A stretch of DNA of 64,000 nt from Rhodeus uyekii (taxonomy: Eukaryota; Chordata; Actinopteri; Cypriniformes; Acheilognathidae), in NCBI GenBank assembly GCA_037043235.1, contig JAWRVZ010000030.1, positions 2,373,501 to 2,437,500 of the forward strand, read 5' to 3'. Positions 1-11,866 of the stretch are shown here, piece by piece (the stretch's first letter is position 1; every line of letters begins with the position of its first letter). Made by a program: the position numbers and the translations under genes. Below the pieces are notes generated by a model. It made no database searches, was not told the DNA's origin, and saw only the letters and a list, made by a program, of their open reading frames with translations.

Positions 1-64
1 GTTTTAGAAATCCTAATTATTCTCAACGTGGGGACAGGACAGCTGTCAGTCAAAAAATGAGAAA

Positions 65-183
65 ACAAAGTAACTTCTTTGAAAAATAACTCAGTTATTT
101 TATGATATTATTACTTTACTAGTTACTGAGAAGTAATCTGATTACATAACTCACATTACTTGTAATGCGTTACCCCAACAGTG
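65..183. mobile_element. hAT-like MITE fragment
   Basis: The right end reads TAATGCGTTACCCCAACAGTG, preceded by AGTAATCTGATTAC and ACTAGTTACTGAG. From memory this resembles the end of an abundant fish non-autonomous hAT family whose ends combine CAGTGTTGGGG with GTAACGC blocks. No clean left terminus or target duplication is visible, so this is a fragment. The family assignment is from recall, not from a search. Confidence 0.5.
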
Positions 184-2310
184 TATACAAAGTATTAACG
201 ATGCTTGTCAATAATAAGCTTGCATTAGTTTTTTGAACTATTCAATTTCATGAACTAGTCAAGAACCACTGGTTTTAGCTGCACTTAAAAGGCTAGGCAA
301 CAGGCCTCTGTGGGCCAAAAACAGCAGTCCTCGAAAACCCAAAGCAAACACTGAACCAATGATTCATATTTCTTTCAAGCTCGTACATAACCACAAACCC
401 CGCACTTCAAAACGCAGATATCAAACGTCAGACCAACGACCAGCACACCTCGCATAACAAGGCATGTCGAAGACAAAAAAACAGGTTTATATATAGAAAG
501 CTGCTTCAGTTCTTGCCTTTCCCCAAACTATCTGAATGGCTCATTCTGGTGAAGTTTAGAAAGCCATTGTAAGATGAGGGTGCGGAGGAAATAGTCGGCC
601 ATTTCAGCACAACCATTAAGGCTTAGAGTAGAACAGGTACCATTACAACTCAATCATTCTAATACACTCATAATCATCCAAATTTTTATACATCAGTTTT
701 AAAAGCCATGCTTAAAAAAAGAACACATTTCCCTTACAGAGGTAATTTAAGTGAAAGAAAGAAGGAAAGAAAGACTTTTTTCAAGAATGACAAGGTGCAG
801 GAAAGAGGGAAAAATAATGGAGGGAGGAGGAGGAGGAGTGTATTCGTGAATCCCTCAGTAGTCCTGTCATCTTCTGCATTTCGACAAGCCCACAGAGATA
901 TCCATTGGCTAAAATTAACACGAAGGACAATTAATATTAATAAGAGTGCCTGTGTTGGCAGAGACTTTTAAATGGGTTAAGTACAAATGCCCGAGCTGAC
1001 GGGATGGGGGAGACCTGTTAACGCTCATTCTCAATTAGCTTTCTCTGAGGAGAACTCATCTGGCACATTATAAATGACTAACCAACCCTTCCTACACACA
1101 ATTACCTGCTCCAAACCTCAAGCAGTCCGACATCACACTCGGCAAAACACTTAACATGACACAACTCCAGCCAGGACCCTCCGTCTCCACATCTCCACCT
1201 GTCTCGACTCACTCGGTCTCTGCCTACTGTTTTTGAACTTTCAATTCTCCTGAACAGCATTATGATTATATATTATTCATATTTCTGAATTATTACTCAT
1301 TTTCTCCCTAAAAATGGAGTGCTTTAATTCACATTTGAAGTACTCATCAAGGCAGTGTGGCGAAATGAATGTGGACGGATACATTATATTTGCAAAAATG
1401 CAAAGAGCACATCAAATATATATAGAAATAATAAAATATTAAGTATTAATTTCAAAAAGATAATTTGCTCGGGCCAAAATTGCCTTTTCATTAATCCCAC
1501 CTTAGTTCACCCACCCCTTTTTTAACTAAAGACCTGAAACTTTCACAGTTATTAAAGAAATTCTCTTTTCTATTAAAAAACATTTGATTGTCTTTTGCCA
1601 AACTGAAGAACCTGAATGTGAGGGCGTCTACATGTCTCTTACAAATATCTCAAACGGTAGTAGACAAATGTTTGTAAAGGTAAAGGATTATGCCATTTAG
1701 ATCCTCTGGCCATAACATTCATAACATTACAGCCATTTTAAACGCCAGATGTTGCTTCTGTGATGGTGTATTGAAAATACGTGAACCTATATGAGTGTGT
1801 GTATGTACAGAATGACACAAAAGGTTACTGACTGTGAGCGAATGACTCGTGTGCCTTACTGTGACCCCATTAGTACAGTAAGGTTATGGGTCACAGAGTG
1901 AAGTACTTTCTGACATAGATACAGGGGGATACAGACAGACGAGACAGATAGATCATGGGTTGAACTCGTTCGTTTGCAAATTGGACTTCAAAGAGCTTTC
2001 CATGTCAACAGTTCACATTAATTAATATAACAATGTTTCATAAGAAAAATCAAAAGTTGTCAGTTCAGACATTCCTTTAAAAATGTATATAGGTTTAGGG
2101 TGGGAGGGTTGGGGGATTGAAATAGAGAGAAAATATATACTTTTATCCAGAGAGGGGGAAAAATGTAATCTCTCATCAGTCTTGTTACTGTTAACTAAAT
2201 ATAAAATTATTTTAAATCGTTGTCAACAATTGAAATAAACTTAAATTACAATATTTGATGATGGCAACTAACTAACCTGACGAATTAAAATAGAAAATAT
2301 TTAAATAGAA
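184..2310. other. Unique AT-rich intergenic DNA, no gene seen
   Basis: No repeat family, RNA gene or credible coding exon was recognised. The 87-codon open frame at 708-971 is rich in Lys and Arg because it crosses purine-rich DNA (AAAGAAAGAAGG, GGAGGAGGAGG), and it matches no family I know. Confidence 0.6.
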
Positions 2311-2428
2311 ATAGCTCAACCAGTTTGCAACGCCAAGGTCATGGGTTCGATCCCAGGGAAAGCAAGAACTGATTCAATGTGTTCCTTGAATGCAATGTAA
2401 GCCAAATGCATAAATGTAAATATAAAAA
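2311..2428 (+). mobile_element. tRNA-derived SINE, internally deleted
   Basis: The head contains an A-box-like TAGCTCAAC and a clear RNA polymerase III B box, GGTTCGATCCC, at 2344-2354, inside the phrase CGCCAAGGTCATGGG that is typical of fish tRNA SINEs. The body (TTGAATGCAATGTAAG) runs straight into CCAAATGCATAAATGTAAAT. The usual tail block CTTTGGATAAAAGCGTC is absent between them, so the copy has an internal deletion of about 20 bases. It is unlikely to be mobile. Compare the minus-strand copy near 19.0 kb. Confidence 0.8.
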
Positions 2429-3542
2429 AACTAATAAAAATGACAAAAGCACATAAATTGAAAATCTATTCAAATGAGTTCCATACAAATTTGGATTCTT
2501 CCAAGACCTTTTTATAGATATAATTTTATAGGTCTCAGATGTCTGTATGTAAACACAAATATTATATAAACACACACTTTTATGTTAGATGCTATTGTGT
2601 GTCTCTTTATCAGATGTTTCTCATACAATTCTTTGGGAGAAATAAAAAATCTGGTACTCTACACATAACTGAGAAGTCCATGTTTTTGAGCTATGAAAAC
2701 AGTTAATGCAACAAATAAACAGAATGAACGAATTAATAACATCAAAGAATTTGCAGAGTCAAGCCATCACTCTGTCATGGAGACCTCAATGACTTTCTGA
2801 GGAGCTTTCCATTGTCTGGTGTGATGAACTTGAGGTTCAAGCTTTCAAGCCAAGGGGTGTGTCTGTCTAATCCTGATCCCCTGCAGCCCCTCGTTCCCCC
2901 GTCCTACACACACTCCAGCTGACGCCTGCCCCGATGACCAGCACTGAATAAAACCTCCGTAATGAGACAGGCCACAAAATGGCTCCTCCACCAGTAGATA
3001 TAGCTGGTGCTGGATAAACGAGAAAGGAAAGGGGGGAGAGAGAGAGGGGTAGGGGGGGGAGAAGAGTGGAGAGCAAAAGACTGAAAAACAGCAAAAAGGT
3101 CACATCGCTCCTTTCAATACTTCCTCTTTTCAATCATTTCCTCTCTTCCATCCATTTTTTTCCCTGTGCATTTCACTTTCACACCTTCTATTTTTCTCTG
3201 CAGTCATCACGAAAATACTTATTGAGGAGACAAAGGAAGAGAATGTAGGGAAGAGACAGGTGGCTGTGTCTGAGGGATGAGAGAATCACAGGAGTGAAAT
3301 CCAGTCTTCCCTCTTCATTGAGCATAATAATAAAAGGTTGCAGGGTGAAAAAAATGGCTTTCTTCTGCATTTGAGATGGTAACATACGGAAGAAAGCACA
3401 ACCTCTTTTGCATCTCTATGTTTTTATTCACCACTCCTTCTCCAGAAAGACTTCAACTCCTAAAAGAAGTGGTATCCAATCGAGTCTCACTTATGTCATT
3501 TTCTAGTTTACATTGTTTCATGCCTTGTTATGTTTGTAACTG
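2429..3542. other. Unique DNA with purine-rich tract
   Basis: No gene recognised. The segment 3000-3080 is a GA/G-rich purine tract (GGGGGGAGAGAGAGAGGGG), and pyrimidine-rich DNA follows. Overlapping short open frames on both strands here carry low-complexity peptides (runs of Leu, Ser, Pro) and are not believable genes. Confidence 0.5.
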
Positions 3543-3598
3543 CTTTATTTGGTAGCACTTCATTTTCAATAAGTGCCTTTGTTACGCATGTTACATGT

Positions 3599-3970
3599 CA
3601 AGTAAGCCCTCGCCACTTCGTGGCCTCAGTGCATCGCGGATTTTTCAAAAATATTTATCGAAAAATAACAATTCAAAAATACCGCCATATCAGCAGCCAT
3701 ATTGCGGAAAGCAGCGTTGTTTTATCGTGATGCGAGAGAAATGGTTTCCCAGGAATCCAGACAAAGGGAGAAACTCGCCAAGCTTTGTACACTCCCACAG
3801 GCACTCAAACAAGGCAGGTGATTGGTTCCCGGCGTGAGATCGACCAATGAGAGCACGAGTGGATGTATCCCGTGAGCTGATTGGCTGATCCTGCTTTGCG
3901 GATTTTCACCTATCGCGGGGGTGTTCTGGTCCACATTAACACGATAAACGTGATAAACGAGGGATCACTG
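3599..3970. mobile_element. Tigger/pogo-like (TcMar) non-autonomous element
   Basis: The left end, CAAGTAAGCCCTCGCCACTTCG, is the imperfect inverse of the right end, GATAAACGAGGGATCACTG, which is followed by TA. Inner blocks such as GCATCGCGGATTTTTC and GCGGATTTTCACCTATCGCG are the signature of Tigger-type elements with CAGTGATCCCTCG termini. It interrupts the MITE at 3551-4412. There is no transposase, so it depended on an outside enzyme. The left TA is eroded. Confidence 0.75.
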
Positions 3971-3996
3971 TACGTAGTTAGTGCAGTCCTATAAAC

Positions 3997-4312
3997 CAGT
4001 GTTTTTCAACCAGTGTTCCGCGGCACACTAGTGTGCCGTGAGAAATCGTCAGGTGTGCTGTGGAAAATCATTCAATTTCACCCAACTTTTCTAAAAAAAG
4101 ATATTTTGAGCGGCTGCAAACGGCAGTGGTGCTGTAGCTTTGGTGGAGAGCAGCTTTGACGTCAACAACCGAGTATCTCCCCCCAGGTCCGCGATAAAAT
4201 TATCCGGTCCACGGCAGGCTTTTTTTTTTTAGATCCTTGGTTGGTGGTGTGCCTTGTGATTTTTTTTCAATGAAAATATGTACCTTGGCTCAAAAAATGT
4301 TGAAAAACACTG
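3997..4312. mobile_element. hAT (Tip100/Zaphod-like) non-autonomous element with intact target duplication
   Basis: The element starts CAGTGTTTTTCAACCAGTG and ends ATGTTGAAAAACACTG, giving a perfect 14-base inverted terminus. It is flanked by the identical 8-mer CTATAAAC at 3989-3996 and 4313-4320, the duplication length diagnostic of hAT. Inner blocks (CCGCGGCACACTAGTGTGCC, GGTGTGCCTTGTGATTTTTT) recall vertebrate hAT-Tip100 families, an assignment made from memory. At 316 bp it has no transposase. The perfect duplication suggests the youngest insertion of the nest. Confidence 0.9.
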
Positions 4313-4420
4313 CTATAAACAATGCAACCTAGCCCTATAATTCATTAATATTACTCAGTACTTAAATGCATATTTACACTGTAACAAGGACACCTTAAAA
4401 TAAAGTGTGACCCTTTATTT

Positions 4421-7400
4421 TTTATAAATAGCTTAAAGAATATAAATGTTCCCTAACTGGATCTCCAGAGACACGTGGTCCCGAATAAATCTGTAAATCA
4501 TTCCATCTGGAAGATGAACGGTGCGTTTCGGACTTCATTGGCTCTAGTTTCGGATGAATGCGCGGTGCGAGACCTCCAGCGTCCCCACCGGGGAGGACGT
4601 GGTGGACGGGCTTTGCTTGGTTACAGACACGCAATTGAAGCTAAGTGTGCTGACCTCTGCTCTCTCTTACATGCACATTCATACCGAACCTGTCTACAGC
4701 CTACAATTTACACAAAAAAGGGACAAACTTTTTTTTCAAAGCCCAAAAATTGGTGTATATTGCGGAGAACCTTAGGGGACAATGGGATGGGGAAAACATT
4801 ATGCAAATGAACGCAGTTTGTTGGGGAGAGTTGCTCAGGGAAACATTTCCAAATATTTTTTCCCTCCAAAAATGTCCCATTAGGGTCTCCATAGTTTATG
4901 CATCCAACAACAGGATGGATGACAGATTCAGAGTCATCAACCCTAAGAGAGATGCTAGATGCTATTATCCACGTGATAAGTGTTGTGCACGATTTAGAGC
5001 ATTTAAGTCATTAGCTGCTGTTTTCGACAGCAATTCACACACTTCAGGCTTTTCCGTCTGGGTCACGGGTTCAAGAGTTCATTATGACATGCATGATCAC
5101 CCTCGCACACACACAAACCAAACAGCATCCCTCCAATTCGATTCATAAGCCATATACAATCACACATAACACTGCAAATAACTTGTTTCTCAAACTGGAA
5201 CATGAGACAAACAAGTGCTATGTTTATCGAAATGACAGGCAATTAAAGCCAGCTTAACCTTGGGCCACCATGCTTAATTAGAGTGAATTGAGCGGTGTGG
5301 TCAAACATTCTCCAGAAGAGGAAGTGACACAAATACGTGCCATTTTACAGAATTAAAATATCAGCATCCTATTACACTAAACAGCCCCCTGAGCTCTCTC
5401 TCTCTCTCTCTCTCTCTCCCACCACAGAAAAAGGACACTAAACTCATGCAATCATGACTCTAATCAATTATGCATTTTCTTTTTGCATTTTTCTTTTTTC
5501 ACTTTCTTTTTTCATTATGCAAGTTTTTTTTTAAAGGTTTTTAGACACATCTATTCTAAGAAGTGGAAAATAGTATAATTAATAAAACTATGAAATGGCA
5601 ATGGAATTATGTAGTGAACTATAAAATTGTTCAAATAAAACTTTGATATTTTTGATTTGTTAAAGTCAGCAGCTCTGCAAAATCTGAGCTTCTTACGGCT
5701 AAACCTCATTAAAAGATTTTTGCAGTTGTATAGAAAATAATATTTCAGTGTTTCTACTTCAAAATTTTAAGTTTCAGTGCGTCACATTTTGCAAGTGAAA
5801 ATTGTCGCAAAAACGTTGAAATACACTAACTTTTTTCAGCGTTCTGGAAAAGAAAAGTAGTTATGTACTTTGGCATAATGCTTTTATTGCCATTTATTAG
5901 AAAAACAAAAAAATTGAAACCCGAAATGAATACAAACAATACATTTCTAGTACTTGCATTTTTTTAAAGGATGTTTTCTTTTATATATGCTTTTTGTTTA
6001 CTACTAAATGAAAAAAAAATGTATTAAAATTTAAGGTTTGTAATAAATAAAATAAATAAATCATACATGGGCACAATTGAAAATTTGATTACAAAATGAG
6101 CAAAGTTTTACTAAATATTGACTTGTGCTGTAAATGCTGCCCTTTTTTCCTATCATACACTATGGTATACTCTTATAAAGAAAGATGAACAAAGGTAGGG
6201 ATAGACTGAGAGAGAGAGAGAATAAAAACCCAATATTACAGGCCAAAAAATGTGTTGAAATTCACTAGTGGGATTCTTCACACTGTCCTTTGGTGATAAT
6301 CTGTCATTTGCGTGGAGGCACGTTTGGACTTGAGAGGCTGCTGACATACGTTGAAGATTGTGAGTGTGTGAATGAGGAGAGCCATTCATATCGGCCAGAG
6401 GACCATTGACCTGAGCGGCCAGGGGTCGTCCAGTGTTACTGCTCAATCCCAGAGGTCCGTGTCACAGCCTGATAATGACCTCTGTCTATAGCTGATGGAG
6501 GTGGACAGGTATTGGCAGGCCCAGTGACTACCATCAATGAGGTACCAATAAGTGCCAAGACTGTTAATAACAGATGACCCACTGGCCTTCTGACACAACT
6601 AGACCCTCGACTACAAGCCTGCCTGTGTGTAAATATGCTGGAACTCACACAAATGAGTGTGGAAATGGGTGTGACAAGGACAAAAAAAAAAAGGCTTACT
6701 GAAATCTATGTGGTCACACACACAATAATAGCCATAGCACACACACACTTCCACCGAGCCTTTGTGTCTGGTTCTTAGTAACTTAACGGACACTTCCTAT
6801 AATGCTAACCAATGGCCCTCCTCTAAGATTACGTGCAACTTAATCCACCCTCACACACTAATTTGTTTTTCTTCTTGTCCTTTTTTTCCTCTAGCTGGGT
6901 GTAACCGAGACCTTGAATATATACAAATTTAATAGAGCAAATAGAATCATTATCAAATTCAAATCAATACAAATCTAGCCCCAGCGCCCTTAAAAGGCAG
7001 CAATGTTGAAATACAACACTCTTTACACCCCCCTCTTGCTTTGTACATCTGACGATCATGTCAGACATGGACAAGCAGACAGGCATATTACAGCTAATCA
7101 AGCTTGCACAAAAAAGCCTTTATTAACGTACACGAGTAGTACTTTGATCAGTCACAAAATCCCAAAGCCTCTGCAATGCTACCGCAAACATATAAGATGC
7201 AGCCTATTATCTTACAGCAACTATGACTGTAAGAAAGCAATAGGTTTCTTTTTTTTAAATAAAGATAAATAGATGCTTAGATAGGGGTCAGATGGATGAA
7301 ATGTATGGAGAAGGAGGATGAGGTTTGATTAGGATTTTGTTTTTGTTTTCTTGCAGTCGCCTAATTTTTGTCGATTTACTGAAAAACATTCTTGGTAAAC

Positions 7401-7739
7401 AATTGTTGACATCTGCAAATATAGACAGACTAGTCACAGCCTGCAATTTTGTGTACAGTGTGTCATAAGGGTGATTGATTTGTTCAGACACAAAAGACAG
7501 CATATTGCTGGAGCACTTTTTGATGTTAACAATCTTTTTATGTGACAAAATGACAACATTTATACACAGGTGAATTACAGGAAGGGAAGCCATTTGCATT
7601 ATCCTTTGAGTACACTTTGGGAGGAGGTGGGGGGTAGTTTCTTATCCTGCATGGTTGTTTAACTTGCAGTTTTATATTTTATGTTGATTTTGTTTAAAGC
7701 AATGATGTCCTATTTTATATTTTTATACTTTTTAGTAAA
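4421..7739. other. Unique intergenic DNA, no gene seen
   Basis: Mostly AT-rich unique sequence. The only clear repeat is a short CT microsatellite at 5394-5418. Open frames at 4475-5148 overlap each other in several frames, lack recognisable domains and are not credible exons. No splice-flanked conserved block was identified. Confidence 0.55.
5394..5418. repeat. (CT)n microsatellite
   Basis: About 12 uninterrupted CT units. Confidence 0.9.
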
Positions 7740-7759
7740 AAAAGGATTTCAAAACCTTT

Positions 7760-9640
7760 AATTCAGTCGTTGCCCTGGAGCCCCACCCACAACCTCACCA
7801 TGGTGGATTGGAACATTATTTTGACTTTAGGATGTGTTTGAGGAAGTAATTCCCCTGTTTCTCCTGTCCTGCCTGTTCTGTCCGGCCCTGAACTGCCGGT
7901 TAACCTGCTGGTTCCATCCAGCCCTGAACTGCCTGTTTCCCCACTGGCTCGGTCCAGTCCTTTATTTCTTGTGACCCCTCCAAGCCTCCCTCTTCCATCT
8001 CCTCAAATTTCCAGTTCCTCAGCCCTGCCTCCACTGGCACCCTTCTCCCCCTCTGTGAACCCAACACTTCATCGCATCGTCTCCGCCTTGGCTCCTCCCT
8101 CGCCTCCACCAGAAACCTTCACCCTTACAACTCCACCAGGCTCCCTTGCCCCACAGACTCCACCTTGGTCATATGTCATCCTGCCTGCACCTTCGGTTCC
8201 ATCTGGCTCCACTTTCATCCTCAGTCCCACCGGCTTCGCCTCAGTCTTCAGGTTCCCGTGTTCCACCTTGGATGCTCATTGCTGTGACTCCACCTCGGTC
8301 TCCAGTAGCAGCAGTAATGTGCAGGCTCTTCGGTGTATCAGTTCCACCTAGGTCTCCATCTCCACTGGCGTTTTCATTGGCCGTTCCCAGGTAGTAAAAT
8401 CTCAACCATGGCTCCTCCCACTTTCAGTGCTTCCCTGGGACCTCGTCATGGTTGGTCTCTGTCTCGTCCTGCTCCTAGATTCCCCTGGGCTCCTCCCTTG
8501 CCTCCACCATAAACCTTCACCCTTACAACTCCACCGGGCTCCCTTGCCCCACAGGCTCCACCTTGGTCAGATTTCATCCTGCCTGCACCTTCAGTTCCAT
8601 CTGGTTCCACCTTCATCCTGGCTCCAACTTCATCCTCAGTCCCATCGGCTCTGCTTGAGTCTTCAGGATCCCTTGGTCCACCTTGGATGTTCCACCTCGT
8701 TCTCCAGTAGCAACAGTAATGTGCAGGCTCTTCGGTGTGTCAGGTCCACCTAGATCTCCATCCCCATTGGCGTTTTCATCGGCCGTTCCCAGGATAGCAC
8801 CTGTAAAGTCTCAACCATGGCTCCTCCCGCCTTCAGTGCTTCCCTGGGACCTCATCATGGTTGGTCTCTGGCTGCTCCTGCTCCTGGATTACCCTTGGCT
8901 CCTCCCTTGCCTCCACCAGAAGCCTTCACCCTTACAACTCCACTGGGCTCCCTTGTCCCACAGGCTCCACCTTGGTCAGATTTCATCCTGCCTGCACCTT
9001 CAGTTCCATCTGGTTCCACCTTCATCCTGGCTCCAACTTCATCCTCAGTCCCATCGGCTCCGCTTGAGTCTTCAGGATCCCTTGTTCCACCTTGGATGCT
9101 CCACCTCGGTCTCCAGTAGCAGCAGTGTTGTGCGGGCTCTTCGGTGTGTCAGGTCCACCTAGATCTCCATCTCCACTGGCGTTTTCATCGGCCGTTCCCA
9201 GGATAGCACCTGTAAAGTCTCAGCCATGGCTCCTCCCGCCTTCAGTGCTTCCCTGGGACCTCATCATGGTTGGTCTCTGGCTCCTCCTGCTCCTGGATTC
9301 CCCTTGGCTCCTCCCACCCTCAAATGCACCATAGATTTATTCTTTGGACTTGGTTTTGTTTAGCCCCTCTTTACGAACACACCTTCCGAGAGTGGGGGTT
9401 CATTTTGAGCATGTTTTCATTCATTTTCTCCCAAGTGTTTCATTCCATTCATCCTTGTCATCAGTGTCTCGTTAATCATCATTAATTATGTCATCTATCC
9501 CTGTATATAAGACCTCTTTTAATCCTGTTGTTTTCGGTTCTCATTTAAAGCTGTGTGGATGTGTTTCCACACAGATTAAAATCTGTTCACCTGCATTTTC
9601 CTTCATCATGCGCTTACTTCCTACAGCTACACTATAAAAT
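7760..9640 (+). mobile_element. Degenerate LTR-retrotransposon 3' region (probable Gypsy-like)
   Basis: A Pro/Ser-rich, repeatedly open stretch (7.97-9.33 kb) built on tandem repeats is followed by a candidate polypurine tract (GAGAGTGGGGG near 9390). An LTR-like segment comes next, with a TATA-like CTGTATATAAGACC near 9503 and the AATAAA variant ATTAAA near 9575. Some fish Gypsy elements have a similar Pro-rich tail before the polypurine tract and LTR. No reverse transcriptase, integrase or protease motif is visible and no matching upstream LTR was found. It would be a truncated remnant. An alternative is a satellite-like expansion unrelated to a retroelement. Confidence 0.5.
8091..9306 (+). 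repeat. Three tandem copies of a 409-bp Pro-rich unit
   Basis: The anchor GCTCCTCCC recurs at 8091, 8489, 8898 and 9307, giving spacings of 398, 409 and 409. A second anchor, TTCAGTGCTTCCCTGGGACC, recurs at 8423, 8832 and 9241 with spacing 409 each time. Because 409 is not a multiple of three, each copy is read in a new frame, so the open frames starting at 7971, 8427, 8683 and 8817 are overlapping views of the same repeat, not separate genes. Peptides such as PSVPSGSTFIL recur between frames. Confidence 0.9.
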
Positions 9641-10583
9641 AGCCTTGTTTTGAAGTTTTTTTGTGTTTGTAATTTGGAACCATGAATATCTACCAGAAAT
9701 AGTAGGCCATTCGGGAACTTTTGACATATCATTTTCAACATACTATACTTTGGAGCACAAATATTCTAATCTTACATACAATTTAGGGTGGATAGTATGG
9801 ACATTTTGACGTAGGATGATACTCATGTGAGGATTGTGGGCATCCAAACTTCTGAATTCTGACGTAAATCCATTTGGGGGGAGTGAAGTTTGCATAAGTG
9901 CCTTGAACAAAGCGATCCATTTACACTTTATCACATTGCGTTTTGAAGGCTATGCGTCTTGTATTTGGTTATTCTCGGACTTTTATTACATCCAATTGTT
10001 GAAATGCATGAAGTGACTAAATGGTTCTATGTATAATTTTGTAAAATATTTAAACAGATTGTTAAATTATATTTGAAGCAGCTAAAACAACTGAGAATAT
10101 AATTTACATCAGTGTGTTAATGTTATTATTTTTTAAATAATATGTCCTCTATTACAAAACAATGACAGCAAATTGTTAGCACAAAAATCTCATAAGGTGA
10201 TAAAAACAATTTCACAGGGAAAAAAAACACATAAAAAACCTCTACATTCTGAACTGTGAACCCATATGGAAAACTTTCAAATGCCCTGGTCTTTATAGTT
10301 CCCTCTCTGCTCTGGACGTCCAGTGAGTCTGGACAGAACCTGAGTGCAGTAGACTTGACCTTCTCTGTGACAATGCTTGGCTGAAAGCTGGGGGTCAGAG
10401 GTCAAGTCTAGCCGGGGCAAGGGACCACATTCACCCATACAAATGCACAGAAGCATCTGCTGTGCACACTTACCATTTCTCTGGCTCACACACACAAACA
10501 GATGTCTCCGTTGAATCTGTGCGGGATTCCCAAAGTCAAGTGCACATTTTGAGAGAGTTCTAAAATAATGTTATCTATATCAG
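9641..10583. other. AT-rich intergenic DNA with possible old repeat remnants
   Basis: The part around 9680-9990 (GGCCATTCGGGAACTTTTGA, GGATAGTATGGACATTTTG) resembles decayed fish dispersed repeats, but no termini could be defined. The rest is unique, without a recognisable gene. Confidence 0.4.
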
Positions 10584-11090
10584 TGTCACGGAAACACAGA
10601 CTCCATGGCCAGAGGTGAGTATTAAATGAAAACAGTTTATTGACAGACAGTAAATGAGGGCAGATGGAGAGAATAAACAACAATCAGAGTGATGGAAGAG
10701 TGAACTAGTCCAAACAGGTTAGTAACACCACACACACCTTTGAATCGCTGTTGCGATGGATAATAATAACGTCTCTTATCCTTGAAGGAACAGACAAGAC
10801 AGATATCCAGCGAAGTAGGAATACAGGTGAATGGAGCACAGGGTATCAACACAGGTAAGTAGCGTTTAGCAGTATCAGTAGTCGTAAATGAAGCATATAT
10901 TTAAATATACTAGTAATATAGTAGTCTGAGTAAGCAACGAGACCAGACAATCTATGTGCGTGTTTTGCTGGCTTATGATGTTGATGACAGACAGGTGTGT
11001 TGATTGAGAAGAGTGTGTCTCTTTATCATAGCAAAAGCTGAGCAAGAGATAAAAAGCACAAATAAAGAATGAACAATGAAGAACTGCCCA
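10584..11090 (-). mobile_element. LTR-like retroelement remnant
   Basis: TGTCACGGAAACACAG on the plus strand followed by TTTATTGACAGACAG matches the layout of the better-preserved solo LTR at 60520-60909 (TGTCACGG..., then a reverse-complement AATAAA), so the element would read on the minus strand. The far end and a target duplication could not be located, so the right border is approximate. Confidence 0.4.
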
Positions 11091-11093
11091 TTA

Positions 11094-11300
11094 CAATAGC
11101 CACTGTGTCAGATTATGCAATTTTGACTCCTAAATTCTTCCGGAACATATCTGACCACGCATTGCCTCCTCGCCAGTGATTGCTTACTGTCTTTAACGAC
11201 GTGGTTACACCAGCTCCAGACAAACAATGACCCTCAAAACTGTCCTGTTTTAGCTAACATTACAGCAACAGCATGGTGATGAGAAACATAGCAAAGCCAA
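11094..11300. mobile_element. DNA-transposon fragment, same family as 59.8-60.4 kb
   Basis: It starts CACTGTGTCAGATTATG, the same as the element near 59800, and continues in parallel with it (TTTTGACTCCTAAAT against TTTTGACACCTAAAT; CAAACAATG in both). Only the left part is recognisable; the right border is approximate. Confidence 0.6.
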
Positions 11301-11524
11301 TGTTTCTCATATATAGAGCACACATAATGCAACCTCCACGTCCGTTTTTAGCCCTAAACCTAACCCGCTTAGGAAGCTTTTCTAATATTAACGTGGGTCA
11401 TAAAGCTCTTGCCTGATCATAGCCCTTCTTTTTCAAGTGATATTCCTCTGATCTTTTCTCTTTTCATAATGTCTCTCACCCATCTTTCTTTCTATAGTCC
11501 TTGAAATCTCCCTGAATCTTTGTG

Positions 11525-11552
11525 CTCTCGCTCTCTCGCTCTCTCTCTCTCC
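11525..11552. repeat. CT-rich microsatellite
   Basis: Interrupted CT/GCTCTCT units. Confidence 0.8.
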
Positions 11553-11866
11553 GACCCCCATTATGAATGGACATGCTCCCTACTTCTGATGTCTGTTGTG
11601 ATGCTTAATCTGATCCACTTTTCACAGTGTTACTCAGGAATTGCTTACTACACCTTTAATGATCATTACACACATTTGCATGTGAAATTATTTTGCACAT
11701 TAGTTTACTACAGCCCATCACTGTGTATAACATTTTATTTATCTTTGCTAATTTATCAAAGTTTGTATATTTTTCTATTGTCAAGCTGGGTTTGTGTTTC
11801 TTGGTGTCTTTAACTTGTAGATGTAAAGTTTGTAAGTTTCAAATGTGATCATTTTTGCATATAAAA

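Larger units (their letters stand above)
3551..4412. mobile_element. Palindromic MITE split by two nested transposons
   Basis: The left end (GGTAGCACTTCATTTTC, then TTTGTTAC) and the right end (GTAACAAGGACACC, then AAATAAAGTGTGACC) are imperfect inverted repeats. Both ends are flanked by the identical 8-mer CTTTATTT (3543-3550 and 4413-4420), a target duplication. Without its two insertions the element would be only about 170 bp. Related copies lie at 33270-33471, 26460-26611 and, less clearly, 22340-22527. The family resembles small fish hairpin MITEs of the Angel type, but that name is from memory and unverified. Confidence 0.75.

Noticed and set aside
5051..5078. GGGTTCAAGAGTTC, B-box-like
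   Set aside because: No A box at the right distance and no SINE body; coincidental match.
7971..9334. Several Pro/Ser-rich frames that could look like a gene
   Set aside because: They are the same 409-bp tandem repeat read in successive frames within a decayed retroelement, with no conserved domain.
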